A stretch of 64,000 bases of DNA from Pedobacter sp. SL55. Its GTDB lineage: Bacteria > Bacteroidota > Bacteroidia > Sphingobacteriales > Sphingobacteriaceae. Location: the NCBI RefSeq assembly GCF_026625705.1, contig NZ_CP113059.1, positions 124,001-188,000 on the forward strand, in the 5' to 3' direction. Below are positions 19,848 through 31,105 of the stretch, in pieces (position 1 is the first letter of the stretch; each line of letters opens with the position of its first letter). The notes beneath the pieces were generated by a model. The model did not search any database. It had not been told where the DNA came from and saw only the letters and a list, made by a program, of their open reading frames with translations. A program made the translations under genes and the position numbers.

Positions 19848-19979
19848 AAATAACTTTTAAATCACTACTTTTGTTAACGCTTCTATAGCATTTGCATCGT
19901 TCGTTCGCCAGCAAATTAGGTGGTCAGTTTGCCACGGAATCACATGGTCAGTTTCTCCGAAATATACATTCAACTCACA

Positions 19980-20027
19980 TTTCGTGAGGTTTTCGGAATT
20001 AAAACATTTTCCGAAAATCTCACGAAA
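19980..20027. repeat. long palindrome just right of the IS element
   Basis: Arms at 19980-19998 and 20009-20027, 19 bp long with a single G-T mismatch, around a 10-base AT loop. It starts 12 bp past the IS right end and about 105 bp past the mnmE stop. It may be an old intergenic palindrome used as an insertion target, or a distant terminator of mnmE. Confidence 0.65.
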
Positions 20028-20132
20028 CTAAAAGCAAAAACAAGAATGTATTAGCGAATATTAACAAACAAAAACCAAGTCCATCTAATATAAACAAAGA
20101 AAAGAAAAAATATACAAATATTTGACAATCAG

Positions 20133-21491
20133 TTATTTACCAATGCAAAACTTCGTAAATATGTTTTCTAAAAGGTCATCCGTCGTCACTGTACCCGTAA
20201 TCTCCCCTAGATAATGTAAAGCCTGTTTAATATCCATGGCTAAAAAATCGGAAGTCACAGGGTTGTGGATATTCTCTAGCACCCTATTGAGTGCGTTTTG
20301 TGTTTGCTTTAATGCCTCTACATGACGAATATTGGTGACCAAGGTTTCGCTGGTGTTTACATGACTAAGGTTTACTTTTTCTAGCAGGGCAGTTTCTAAA
20401 ACATCCATACCTAGCTTTTCCTTTGCAGAAATCAATAAAGCGCCTTGCTGCTGATAGAAATCTTTTTGACTAGCATTGAGCAGTTCGGCCTTATTAACGA
20501 TGAACAAATAAGGGATGCTTTGTTTGCTCAAACCCTCTAGCTGTACCAACACTTCGGCTTCGGTTTCTTGCGCATCTACCAGGTAAATGATCAGTTTGGC
20601 CTGCTTCATTTTATCCAAAGTACGCTCTACCCCTTTGGCTTCAATTACGTCGGCAGTTTCGCGAATACCTGCCGTATCTATAAATCTAAAAACTACGCCA
20701 TTGATATTGATTTCATCCTCTATAGTATCTCTAGTGGTACCTGCAATATCGCTCACAATGGCACGTTCCTCGTTTAGCAACGCATTTAACAAAGTAGATT
20801 TCCCCACATTAGGCTTACCTGCAATAACTACTGGCACGCCATTTTTAATCACATTGCCCACTTCGAACGAGTGGATTAGGCGGTGCAACACTTTATTGAT
20901 GCGTTGTACCAGCGCCAACAACTGATCACGATTGGCAAACTCCACATCTTCTTCAGCAAAATCTAATTCCAGCTCTATCATACTGGCAAAGTGAATGAGC
21001 TGTTCACGCAAATCTTTCAACTCGCTGCTAAAACCACCACGCATTTGCTGCATGGCCACTTCATGCGAAGCTTTGTTGTCAGAAGCAATTAAATCGGCTA
21101 CTGCCTCTGCCTGACTTAAATCTAAACCGCCATTTAAAAAAGCACGCAAGGTAAACTCGCCCGGTTTGGCGGCCCTTGCCCCTTTGCTAACCAACAGGCT
21201 AATAATTTGCTGGATGATATAGTTAGAGCCATGGCAAGAAATTTCTACCACATTTTCTTTAGTGTACGATTTTGGCCCAACAAATAAGGCCACCACCACT
21301 TCGTCTACCATTACCTCGCCATCTTTAATTAAACCGAAATGCAAAGTATGGGTAGCTTGCTGCTCTAAATCTTTGCTTGCAAAAACCTGATTGGTTAAAC
21401 TAATGGCCTCAGGTCCCGAAAGACGGATCACGCCGATGGCGCCGCTGCCAGGAGGCGTAGATAAAGCAATAATGGTGTCGTTATTTAACAT
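20133..21491 (-). CDS. mnmE: tRNA modification GTPase MnmE (TrmE)
   Basis: 452 residues, full length. It works with MnmG to form 5-carboxymethylaminomethyl-uridine at the wobble position of certain tRNAs. The N-terminal tetrahydrofolate-binding domain begins MLNNDTIIALSTPPGSGAIG; the GTPase domain shows G1 (GKPNVGKSTLLN), G2/G3 (AGTTRDT, DTAGIRET) and G4 (VNKAEL); the C-terminus ends FCIGK with the conserved cysteine. The start is firm, as family members begin at this point. The promoter box at 21496-21503 is only 4 bp upstream. Confidence 0.97.
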   Translation of the reverse strand: MLNNDTIIALSTPPGSGAIGVIRLSGPEAISLTNQVFASKDLEQQATHTLHFGLIKDGEVMVDEVVVALFVGPKSYTKENVVEISCHGSNYIIQQIISLLVSKGARAAKPGEFTLRAFLNGGLDLSQAEAVADLIASDNKASHEVAMQQMRGGFSSELKDLREQLIHFASMIELELDFAEEDVEFANRDQLLALVQRINKVLHRLIHSFEVGNVIKNGVPVVIAGKPNVGKSTLLNALLNEERAIVSDIAGTTRDTIEDEININGVVFRFIDTAGIRETADVIEAKGVERTLDKMKQAKLIIYLVDAQETEAEVLVQLEGLSKQSIPYLFIVNKAELLNASQKDFYQQQGALLISAKEKLGMDVLETALLEKVNLSHVNTSETLVTNIRHVEALKQTQNALNRVLENIHNPVTSDFLAMDIKQALHYLGEITGTVTTDDLLENIFTKFCIGK

Positions 21492-21495
21492 GCTG

Positions 21496-21503
21496 CAAAA
21501 ATA
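21496..21503 (-). promoter_or_regulatory. TAnnTTTG promoter box for mnmE
   Basis: TATTTTTG on the minus strand matches the Bacteroidota -7 element. It lies 4 bp upstream of the mnmE ATG, so transcription would start at or next to the start codon. No clear -33 TTG was seen. Confidence 0.5.
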
Positions 21504-21746
21504 CAGTTTTCAGTTCACAGTTTTAAGTGGGCAGGTATCAGGTGTCAGCAATTAGTATGAAGTCCGAAAGTTTGGTAAGTTGATAACTCGCAGTTAGTAA
21601 TTGCACAAGCAACGTTATTAGGCAATTAACCGATTAACCAGTTTCACAGTTAACCAATGAACAAGTGAACTCATACCTAATACCCCACTCCTAATCAAAC
21701 AATTTAGTTACTTTAGTGTTAGAAAATAAAATTGCCATCTGATATT

Positions 21747-22871
21747 ATGAAAGAAATTCCTCTAACGGTAAAACGCTCCATCGAATTATTAGGTTTGTGC
21801 CTTTGCATAGGCATATTTGCCATTGCCAGCGATATCATTATGCCAGTAATTATGGCCTTCTTTATCGCCATCCTATTGCTACCTATTTATCGCTTCTTAC
21901 GGAAATATAAATTCCCCGAAGCATTAGCAATCATACTTCCCATCTTGTTGGTTTTTATTTTTATAGCTGGTGTAATCTGGTTCTTCTCGGCACAAATAGG
22001 CGTTTTAGTTAACGATTTCCCACAAATTAAAGAGAATGTAGCCAAGCACCTCCAGTCTCTACAAGAATGGATCAGTAGTTTTACTGATTTTTCTATTGGC
22101 AAACAAAAGAAATTTATTACCGAAAAAAGCGACGATATGCTAAACATGGCCGGCAAGGCCGCAAGCGGAGCCGCTGTTACCTTGAGTGGCATTTTCGTGT
22201 TTTTAGGCCTAATTCCTATCTATATTTACCTTATTCTTTTTTATAAGGATATTTTGCTACGTTTTGTATTCATGTGGTTTAAAACAGAACACCATCCTAA
22301 AGTGAAAGAAGCTGCGTATGAAGCAGAAGCAATTATTAAAAATTACTTGGTGGGCTTATTAATTCAAATTACCTACATGACCATTTTATTGGGTGGGATT
22401 TTAATGTTATTCGGCATTAAACATGCGTTGCTTATTGGTGTAATCTTCGCTATACTCAACCTAATTCCTTACGTAGGTGCACTTATTGGCAACATTTTAG
22501 GCGTACTCATTACGCTAACTTCATCGCCAGAGTTAGGCCCAGTAATTACGGTATTATTGGTAATTGCTGTGGTTCAGTTCTTCGATAATAACATCTTAAT
22601 GCCTCGTATTGTAGGCTCAAAAGTCAAGATTAATGCTTTGATTTCCATACTAGGCGTGGTTATTGGCGGCACTATTGCAGGCATTTCGGGTATGTTCTTA
22701 TCTATGCCAATTATTGCGGTGCTAAAGGTAATATTTGATAGAAGCGATGCCTTTAAACATTGGGGTGTTTTGTTTGGCGATGAACGCCCAGCTAAAAGCC
22801 CTATGAGCTTTGCCATTTACCGCAGAAAGGGAAGCATTAAAACAAAATCTGGAGTGATTGATAAGAAGTAA
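21747..22871 (+). CDS. AI-2E family (PerM/YdiK-like) transporter
   Basis: About 374 residues from ATG 21747; a TTG 15 bp upstream is a weaker start. Two N-terminal membrane segments (RSIELLGLCLCIGIFAIAS), a soluble loop of about 60 residues, then further membrane segments with the family motif around LFGIKHALLIGVIFAILNLIPYVG (split here) and GGTIAGISGMFLSMP. AI-2E transporters are polytopic inner-membrane proteins; some export autoinducer-2 and others move Na+/H+, so the substrate cannot be inferred. It is convergent with the TSUP permease gene. Confidence 0.9.
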   Translation: MKEIPLTVKRSIELLGLCLCIGIFAIASDIIMPVIMAFFIAILLLPIYRFLRKYKFPEALAIILPILLVFIFIAGVIWFFSAQIGVLVNDFPQIKENVAKHLQSLQEWISSFTDFSIGKQKKFITEKSDDMLNMAGKAASGAAVTLSGIFVFLGLIPIYIYLILFYKDILLRFVFMWFKTEHHPKVKEAAYEAEAIIKNYLVGLLIQITYMTILLGGILMLFGIKHALLIGVIFAILNLIPYVGALIGNILGVLITLTSSPELGPVITVLLVIAVVQFFDNNILMPRIVGSKVKINALISILGVVIGGTIAGISGMFLSMPIIAVLKVIFDRSDAFKHWGVLFGDERPAKSPMSFAIYRRKGSIKTKSGVIDKK

Positions 22872-22951
22872 GTTAGTGGTTAGGTGTTAGGTGCTAGGTA
22901 TAAGGTATTAGGTATTAGGCTTTAGACTGACACCTAACCACTAGCAACTTA
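22870..22951. terminator. hairpin between convergent permease genes
   Basis: AGTGGTTAGGTGT on the left pairs with ACACCTAACCACT on the right (one end base unmatched), separated by short TAGGTAT-type direct repeats. Placed between two converging genes, it can serve as a bidirectional terminator. Confidence 0.55.
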
Positions 22952-22976
22952 TACCTGATCCCTGATCCCTGCCCCC

Positions 22977-23771
22977 TTACTTCAAAAACACATCGTAAGC
23001 AAACCTTAAAATTGTCCCAAAAACAACAATCAAGAAGAAAATTCGGATAAACTTGTTGCCTTTAAGCAATGCGAGCTTAGCACCCAAGAAAGAACCTAGC
23101 ACATTAAAAATTGCCATTGGTATGGCGTATTCGAAAAGTACGTGACCAGTAGAACTGAAATAAATTAAGGCAGCCAAATTGGTTGCAATATTAACGATTT
23201 TGGCATGTGCACTGGCACCCACAAAATCGAACCCCAGCGTACCTATAAATACTAAAATCAGAAAAGAACCCGTCCCAGGACCAATTAATCCATCATAAAA
23301 ACCAATGATCAATCCAAAGAGGCCAGCTAATAACAATTGTTTTTTTACAGAATGTGCCTTATGCTGATGAATGCCAAACTGCTTATTGAAATAGGTATAT
23401 ATGGCTACCAAAATAAGCACCACTAAAATAATGGGCTTGATGACTGCATTATTGATCATGCTTACCGAATAAGCGCCCAATAACGAAGCACAAAACGCCG
23501 CAAACACACAAGCACTTAAAACCTTGATGTTAAACTTTACTTGCTTGGAATATTTGTACGCTGCTACCGTGGTACCTAACAATGAGGGTATTTTAACCGT
23601 TCCAAAAATACTCGCTACCGGATAATTTGGTAAAATTAATAGCGTTGCAGGTGTTTGTAACAAACCACCGCCACCTACAATGGCATCAATAAAACCAGCT
23701 CCAAAAGCGGCAAGGCAAAGCAGCACTAGTTCGTTAGTGTGCGTACTTAAAAAGGTTAAAAGCTCTTGCAT
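22977..23771 (-). CDS. TSUP family (TauE/SafE) permease
   Basis: 264 residues with about eight membrane segments in two related halves, each holding a glycine-rich motif: GAGFIDAIVGGGGLLQTP near the N-terminus and GFYDGLIGPGTGSFL in the second half. These are the hallmarks of the TauE/SafE family, which moves sulfite, sulfonates or other organic anions; the substrate here is unknown. It begins 43 bp after the argS stop on the same strand, so it is probably cotranscribed with argS. Confidence 0.92.
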   Translation of the reverse strand: MQELLTFLSTHTNELVLLCLAAFGAGFIDAIVGGGGLLQTPATLLILPNYPVASIFGTVKIPSLLGTTVAAYKYSKQVKFNIKVLSACVFAAFCASLLGAYSVSMINNAVIKPIILVVLILVAIYTYFNKQFGIHQHKAHSVKKQLLLAGLFGLIIGFYDGLIGPGTGSFLILVFIGTLGFDFVGASAHAKIVNIATNLAALIYFSSTGHVLFEYAIPMAIFNVLGSFLGAKLALLKGNKFIRIFFLIVVFGTILRFAYDVFLK

Positions 23772-23814
23772 ACATCAACTAGCTAATTAGCAGATTGGAT
23801 AATTAGCTAATCAA

Positions 23815-25587
23815 CTACATCCGCTCTGGCACGTGAATACCTAAAATATTCATTCCAGATTTAATTACATCGGCTGCTATTTTACAGATGTTCAAACGAT
23901 GTTGTTTAACCGCAGCGTCTTCCTCTTTAATAATTGGAGGTACTTCGTGGTAAAACTTATTGAACAACTTTGCCACTTCGTACAAATAATTAGCAATAAA
24001 TGCCGGACTGTAAGCCTTTGCAGCCTCCGATATTTCGCTAGGATATTTAGCTAACAACATGATCATTTCCAACTCTGTAAGAGATAGTTTAATATTCGAA
24101 TAATCAGCTGTTGCAAATTGATAGTCAGCTCTGCTCAATAAAGATTTGATACGAGCATGGGTATATTGAATAAATGGACCGGTATTCCCTTGAAAATCGA
24201 TAGACTCAGCTGGATCAAACAACAGTCGCTTTTTAGGTTCTACTTTCAGTAAGAAATATTTTAAGGCTCCTAAACCAATGGTGCTATACAATTCGTTCTT
24301 ATCAGCTTCCGAAAAATCGTTGGTTTTACCTAATTCTTCGGTTTTCTGCTTGGCGGTGGCCACCATTTCATTTACTAGATCATCTGCATCTACCACAGTA
24401 CCTTCGCGGCTTTTCATCTTCCCGCTAGGTAAATCTACCATCCCATAAGATAAATGACACAAACCATTAGCCCAACTTTTACCTAGTTTCTCCAAGATCA
24501 AGAACAACACCTTAAAGTGATAATCTTGCTCGTTACCCACTACGTAAATCGACTTGTCCATCCCGAAATCATCGTATTTCATTTGGGCAGTACCTAAATC
24601 TTGCGTAATGTACACCGAAGTACCATCGGCACGTAAAACCAATTTCTGGTCTAAACCATCGGCAGTTAAATCTATCCATACCGAGCCATCTTCCTTTTTG
24701 AAGAAAACACCTTTAGCTAAACCTTCTTCAACGGTATCTTTTCCAAGCAAATAAGTATTGCTTTCGTAGTAGTATTTATCGAAATCTACGCCTAGTTTTT
24801 TGTAAGTAACATCAAAGCCCTCGTAAACCCAACCGTTCATTTTTTCCCACAAACCTACTACCTCAGCATCGCCTTGCTCCCACTTTAAAAGCATCTGTTG
24901 TGCTTCCTTAATTAGTGGTGCATTCTTTTTTGCTTCGTCCTCGGTTTGCCCATTGGCAACCAAGGCTTCTATTTCTTTTTTGTATTCTTTATCAAAAACC
25001 ACATAGTATTTACCTACCAAGTGGTCGCCTTTAATACCCGAACTTTCAGGTGTTTCGCCACCGCCCCATTTCTGCCAAGCCAACATCGATTTACAGATGT
25101 GGATACCTCTGTCGTTTACCAGGTTCACTTTAATTACCTCGTAACCATCGGCTTTTAGCAATTCAGATACCGAGTAACCCAAAAGATTGTTACGTACGTG
25201 CCCTAAATGCAAAGGCTTGTTGGTGTTTGGAGATGAATATTCTACCATCACTTTTTCGCCACGAGGCTTAACGGCCAAAAAATCTGGCTGCAATAAAGTG
25301 CCATTGAATAAATTAACCCAATAACTTTCTGCAATGCTGAGGTTCAAGAAACCTTTTACTACGTTAAAGCCTTCTACCTCATCCACGTGTTGTTGCAGAA
25401 AGGCACCCACATCATGTGCTGTCTCTTCAGGCGTTCTTTTAGAAAACCGTACAAAAGGGAATACCACAATAGTTACCTGCCCTTCAAATTCCTTACGTGT
25501 TTCCTGTAGGTTGATTACATTTTCGGCAATATCTTGCCCATATAACTCTTTAACGGCCTTAATTGCGCCAGCGACAATAAAATTCAT
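23815..25587 (-). CDS. argS: arginyl-tRNA synthetase
   Basis: 590 residues, full length. A class I synthetase that charges tRNA-Arg in the cytoplasm. The additional N-terminal domain (MNFIVAGAIKAVKELYGQDI) is followed by the HIGH-type motif in NTNKPLHLGHVRNN, a degenerate KMSKS equivalent in GKMKSREG, and the C-terminal DALR anticodon-binding domain ending GIHVPERM. The TAnnTTTG box at 25593-25600 lies 5 bp upstream of the ATG. The TSUP permease gene follows. Confidence 0.97.
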   Translation of the reverse strand: MNFIVAGAIKAVKELYGQDIAENVINLQETRKEFEGQVTIVVFPFVRFSKRTPEETAHDVGAFLQQHVDEVEGFNVVKGFLNLSIAESYWVNLFNGTLLQPDFLAVKPRGEKVMVEYSSPNTNKPLHLGHVRNNLLGYSVSELLKADGYEVIKVNLVNDRGIHICKSMLAWQKWGGGETPESSGIKGDHLVGKYYVVFDKEYKKEIEALVANGQTEDEAKKNAPLIKEAQQMLLKWEQGDAEVVGLWEKMNGWVYEGFDVTYKKLGVDFDKYYYESNTYLLGKDTVEEGLAKGVFFKKEDGSVWIDLTADGLDQKLVLRADGTSVYITQDLGTAQMKYDDFGMDKSIYVVGNEQDYHFKVLFLILEKLGKSWANGLCHLSYGMVDLPSGKMKSREGTVVDADDLVNEMVATAKQKTEELGKTNDFSEADKNELYSTIGLGALKYFLLKVEPKKRLLFDPAESIDFQGNTGPFIQYTHARIKSLLSRADYQFATADYSNIKLSLTELEMIMLLAKYPSEISEAAKAYSPAFIANYLYEVAKLFNKFYHEVPPIIKEEDAAVKQHRLNICKIAADVIKSGMNILGIHVPERM

Positions 25588-25592
25588 AACCG

Positions 25593-25600
25593 CAAAAATA
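25593..25600 (-). promoter_or_regulatory. TAnnTTTG promoter box for argS
   Basis: TATTTTTG on the minus strand ends 5 bp before the argS ATG, so the leader would be almost absent. No -33 TTG was recognised. Confidence 0.5.
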
Positions 25601-27867
<2,267 letters not shown>

Positions 27868-27921
27868 TCTTAAGATTGACGAATTACGATTTTAGATTTG
27901 TCAAATCACAGCGCAATCCGC

Positions 27922-27969
27922 AATAAACAACAAGGCCCTGAGAAATTTCTTGGGGCCTTGTTGTTTATT
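27922..27969. terminator. bidirectional terminator, 17-bp perfect stem
   Basis: Arms 27922-27938 and 27953-27969 are exactly complementary (AATAAACAACAAGGCCC) around a 14-base loop. It lies between the ends of the ABC-F gene (plus) and the TonB receptor gene (minus), with A/T-rich flanks on both sides. Confidence 0.85.
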
Positions 27970-28005
27970 AACTTTGTGAATCTTTAAAGATTGACAAAGT
28001 TTGGC

Positions 28006-30910
28006 CTATGGGTTAAACGCCAATGAAACATAATACATAGCCCCTACTTCTGGGTTACCATAAGAAGTGATGTAGTATTTGTTCAAGATGTTTGAACCAC
28101 CAATTTTAACCACTGAGTTTACTGAAGGAACTTTCAAATTCACTTGAGCATCTACAGTTCCAAATGCTGGCACTTCGCCGCCTGCAAAAGAAGAGAACCA
28201 AGTAAATTTATCTTGCCAACGGTAATTCACATTAAAACCAACGTTTTTGAACACTTCACGGTTGCTAATACCCAAGTTGTAACGCACTTCTGGTGTATTG
28301 AAATCGTTGTTGTAATCTGTAGGCAAATCATTCAGTTTGTTGTAAGATACGTTACCAGAGAAAGTATATTTACCTCTAACGTAATCTAAACCAAACGCAC
28401 CACCGTAAGTAGTAACATTGCCAGTAGCATTTACAGGCACGCCAAATCTAGTAAATGCGGTACCATTTAATTGATGTACGTTTACGGCAGTAATGAAGTT
28501 TTTATATTGATTATAGAAGCCATACACATCTATTAAGAAGTTAGACCCTAACAAACCTTTATAGCCTAATTCGTAAGCGGTCACGCTCTCTGGGCGTACA
28601 CCTCTTGGATCAAATGTGTATTCTTTTAAAATACCAGTAGTAGGTTGGCCTGCAATTAAGGCAGCCATATAAGCTCTGTAACTTGCTTCGGTATATGGCC
28701 TGTTGCCCTGTAAATTGTATTTGTTTAAAAACTCAGGTATACCTCCTATTAAACGTTGTGTACCACCGCCCACAGACAAGTCTATGTATTGGTTTTGTGT
28801 AGTTGGGTTACGGAAACCTGTTTGGAAAGAGGCACGGATATTTGAATTTTTAGCTACCGTCCAAACACCGGTTACACGAGGGGTAAAACGACCATCAAAG
28901 TTCTGGCTCTTATCAAAACGACCAGCCACAGTTAACTTAAATGCTTCGCCAAACTTTTTACCCAATTGTCCAAAAGCGGCATATTCATCAATGTCAATTT
29001 CTCTATTCAAATCATCAAAGATAGTTCCACCAGAATTCAAGTCAAATCTACGTGCAGATGCACCCACTTGAAACTCCACTGCATTATTAAACAATTTAGA
29101 AAGGTTGTACATACCTTCGTAATGATAAAGATTTGATTTATCATTGAACTTAGCTCCATATACGCCTGCTGCCATATTAGTTTGGCTGATATAAGTATTA
29201 CGGATTTGGTCTGCAGCGTTACTAAATTGTGCAGAGCCAGGCTGTATTCTACCCATATCTGCCGCTTGGCGAGCAGCTGCATGCGCTTGTGCATCGGTAA
29301 CTGCTGGATTAAGTCTGGCGCCAATATAAGTACCTACATATTGTGGAAACCAAGCTTGCGACGACTTACTTTTCTCGTTAATATAACTACCTAAGATAGA
29401 CGAAATGTAAGAATCTCCAGAACGTTCTTGGGTGGTGTAGCCTCTGATATAAAAATCTTCGCCTTTTAATTCTAACTTGTATAGCCCAATATTAAAATTA
29501 CGTAAAGAGTAACGATCTGAACCGGTATAAACAGATGTACCTGTACCCCAGTTGGCTTGCGCAGTTAACTGCACCGTGTTACTCAAATTGTAGTACAAAC
29601 CACCAGACATTTTTAAGGATTTAGTACCATAATCTACTAAGTCAATCTCATTATAACCTGTTCTGGATACATTTTGATTAGGAAGAACTCCTGGATTTCG
29701 TTGTGCATAATAAAAAGGTAGGTATTGATTAATTACTGTTGAACGTAGCGCAGCTGGAACATTAGAATTAATGAAAGTGATATAATTAGGATACGGAGTT
29801 CCGACAGGCAAATTATTAAGCACATTCTGCGCATTAAAAGCACCTCCTGAAGCGGTTAGTAGCGCTTGCCTAGTAGCGGCTTCAACATTTGCATTTACAC
29901 CCCTCATGTTTTGACTAACTTCATCGCCATATATGTTTACACCATCATAATTAGGATCTGATTGACGAGTACCGTCTTTTGGTGCATTAGCAGTTCTATC
30001 AAAGTTAGAGTAATTTGTACCAAACCAATCCGTTGCTTGCAAGAAAGAGAAAGCGAATTTAGCGCCAAATTTGTTATTCCAAGACTTAGCCACACGCATA
30101 TCAAACTGCTTAAATTCTTGCGCCGAGGTGTTGTTATCGTTCACGTGATTTAAACCAGTTTTCAATTGAAAACTTACGCCTTGATATTTGAATGGATCTT
30201 TAGAAGTCATCAACAAAGTACCACTGATACCACCCGCACCATACAATGCCGATGAAGCGCCCGGTAGTAACTCCACATTATCCACGTCTAATTCGGTAAT
30301 ACCTACAATATTACCTACAGAGAAATTTAAGCCAGGCGCTTGGTTATCCATTCCATCAATTAACTGGTTAAAACGAACGTTGCCATTGGCATTAAAACCA
30401 CGAGTATTGTACGAGCGAAAGGTTAAACTTTGCGTACTCATTTCTACCCCTTTGATATTTTGGATGGCATCGTAAAACGATGGTGCCGCAGCTTCTTTAA
30501 TTTGTGCTTGTCCTAAGCGCTCAATAGTTACCGCACGATTCTAAGATGCGCTCTGGCGTTCTCGACGCCGAAACTACAACCTCCTGCCCTAAAATTGCAC
30601 CAGATTCTAATTCGAAGCTTAGGTTATTTGCAGCGCCTGTTACCTGCCTTTCAACAGTTGTGTAACCAACAAATGTAACAGAAAGCGTAAATGGAGGTTT
30701 TTCGGTAGTAGTGAAAGAAAATTTACCATTTTGATCTGTAGACGACCCAACAGTTTTTCCTTTTACCGTAACACTTACTCCCGGAATGGGCTCGTTGGTT
30801 AGCTTGTCTTTAACGGTACCGCTAACCACAATGCTTTGTGCAATGGCCATGAACCCAGTCCACAGCAAAACGCAAACCATAAGGATGATTTTAGTAATTG
30901 TTTTGTTCAT
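28006..30910 (-). pseudogene. TonB-dependent outer-membrane receptor, broken by a one-base frameshift
   Basis: Two frames make one receptor of about 967 residues. The first (30521-30910) has a signal peptide ending FMAIAQ, a CarboxypepD_reg-like domain (VSGTVKDKLTNEPIPGVSV) and the start of the plug (VVVSASRTPERILES). The second (to 28006) continues the plug (TIERLGQAQIKEAA, then FRSYNTRGFNANGN) and the 22-strand barrel with a C-terminal strand ending YYVSLAFNP. One extra A on the plus strand near 30535 separates them; removing it gives RILESAVTIERLG. The substrate is unknown and there is no SusD partner beside it. The break may be an assembly error. An ATG at 30441 lies inside the plug and is not a real start. 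Confidence 0.85.
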
Positions 30911-31105
30911 ATCTCTGTAGTTTATATTTGTTTATTTTAACATAAACTTAGTACATTTTTTAAAACTTACAAATTAAATTTTATGCAAGCATAGTATTTT
31001 GCAAAAAATAAAATTAGTTTCAGCTTAATTGTTATTTATAATTAAATTGCATCTTGTCTTTTCGTTTCACTACAAGAAGAACAAACCAAAAAAAGCTTAC
31101 ACCAA

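Larger units (their letters stand above)
17368..19968. mobile_element. IS21-family insertion sequence (istA-istB), complete
   Basis: About 2.6 kb with istA and istB in one operon. The left end carries four direct copies of an AAACTGACCA-type motif (about 17382, 17406, 17429 and 17453) and the right end two inverted copies (about 19920 and 19945). Best matched ends are TGGAGATTTCGCTG... on the left and, reversed, TGTATATTTCGGAG... on the right, giving the TG...CA termini of IS21 elements; ends are uncertain by a few bases. No clear target-site duplication was found. Its GC content is visibly higher than that of flanking genes, which suggests recent acquisition. Confidence 0.85.
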
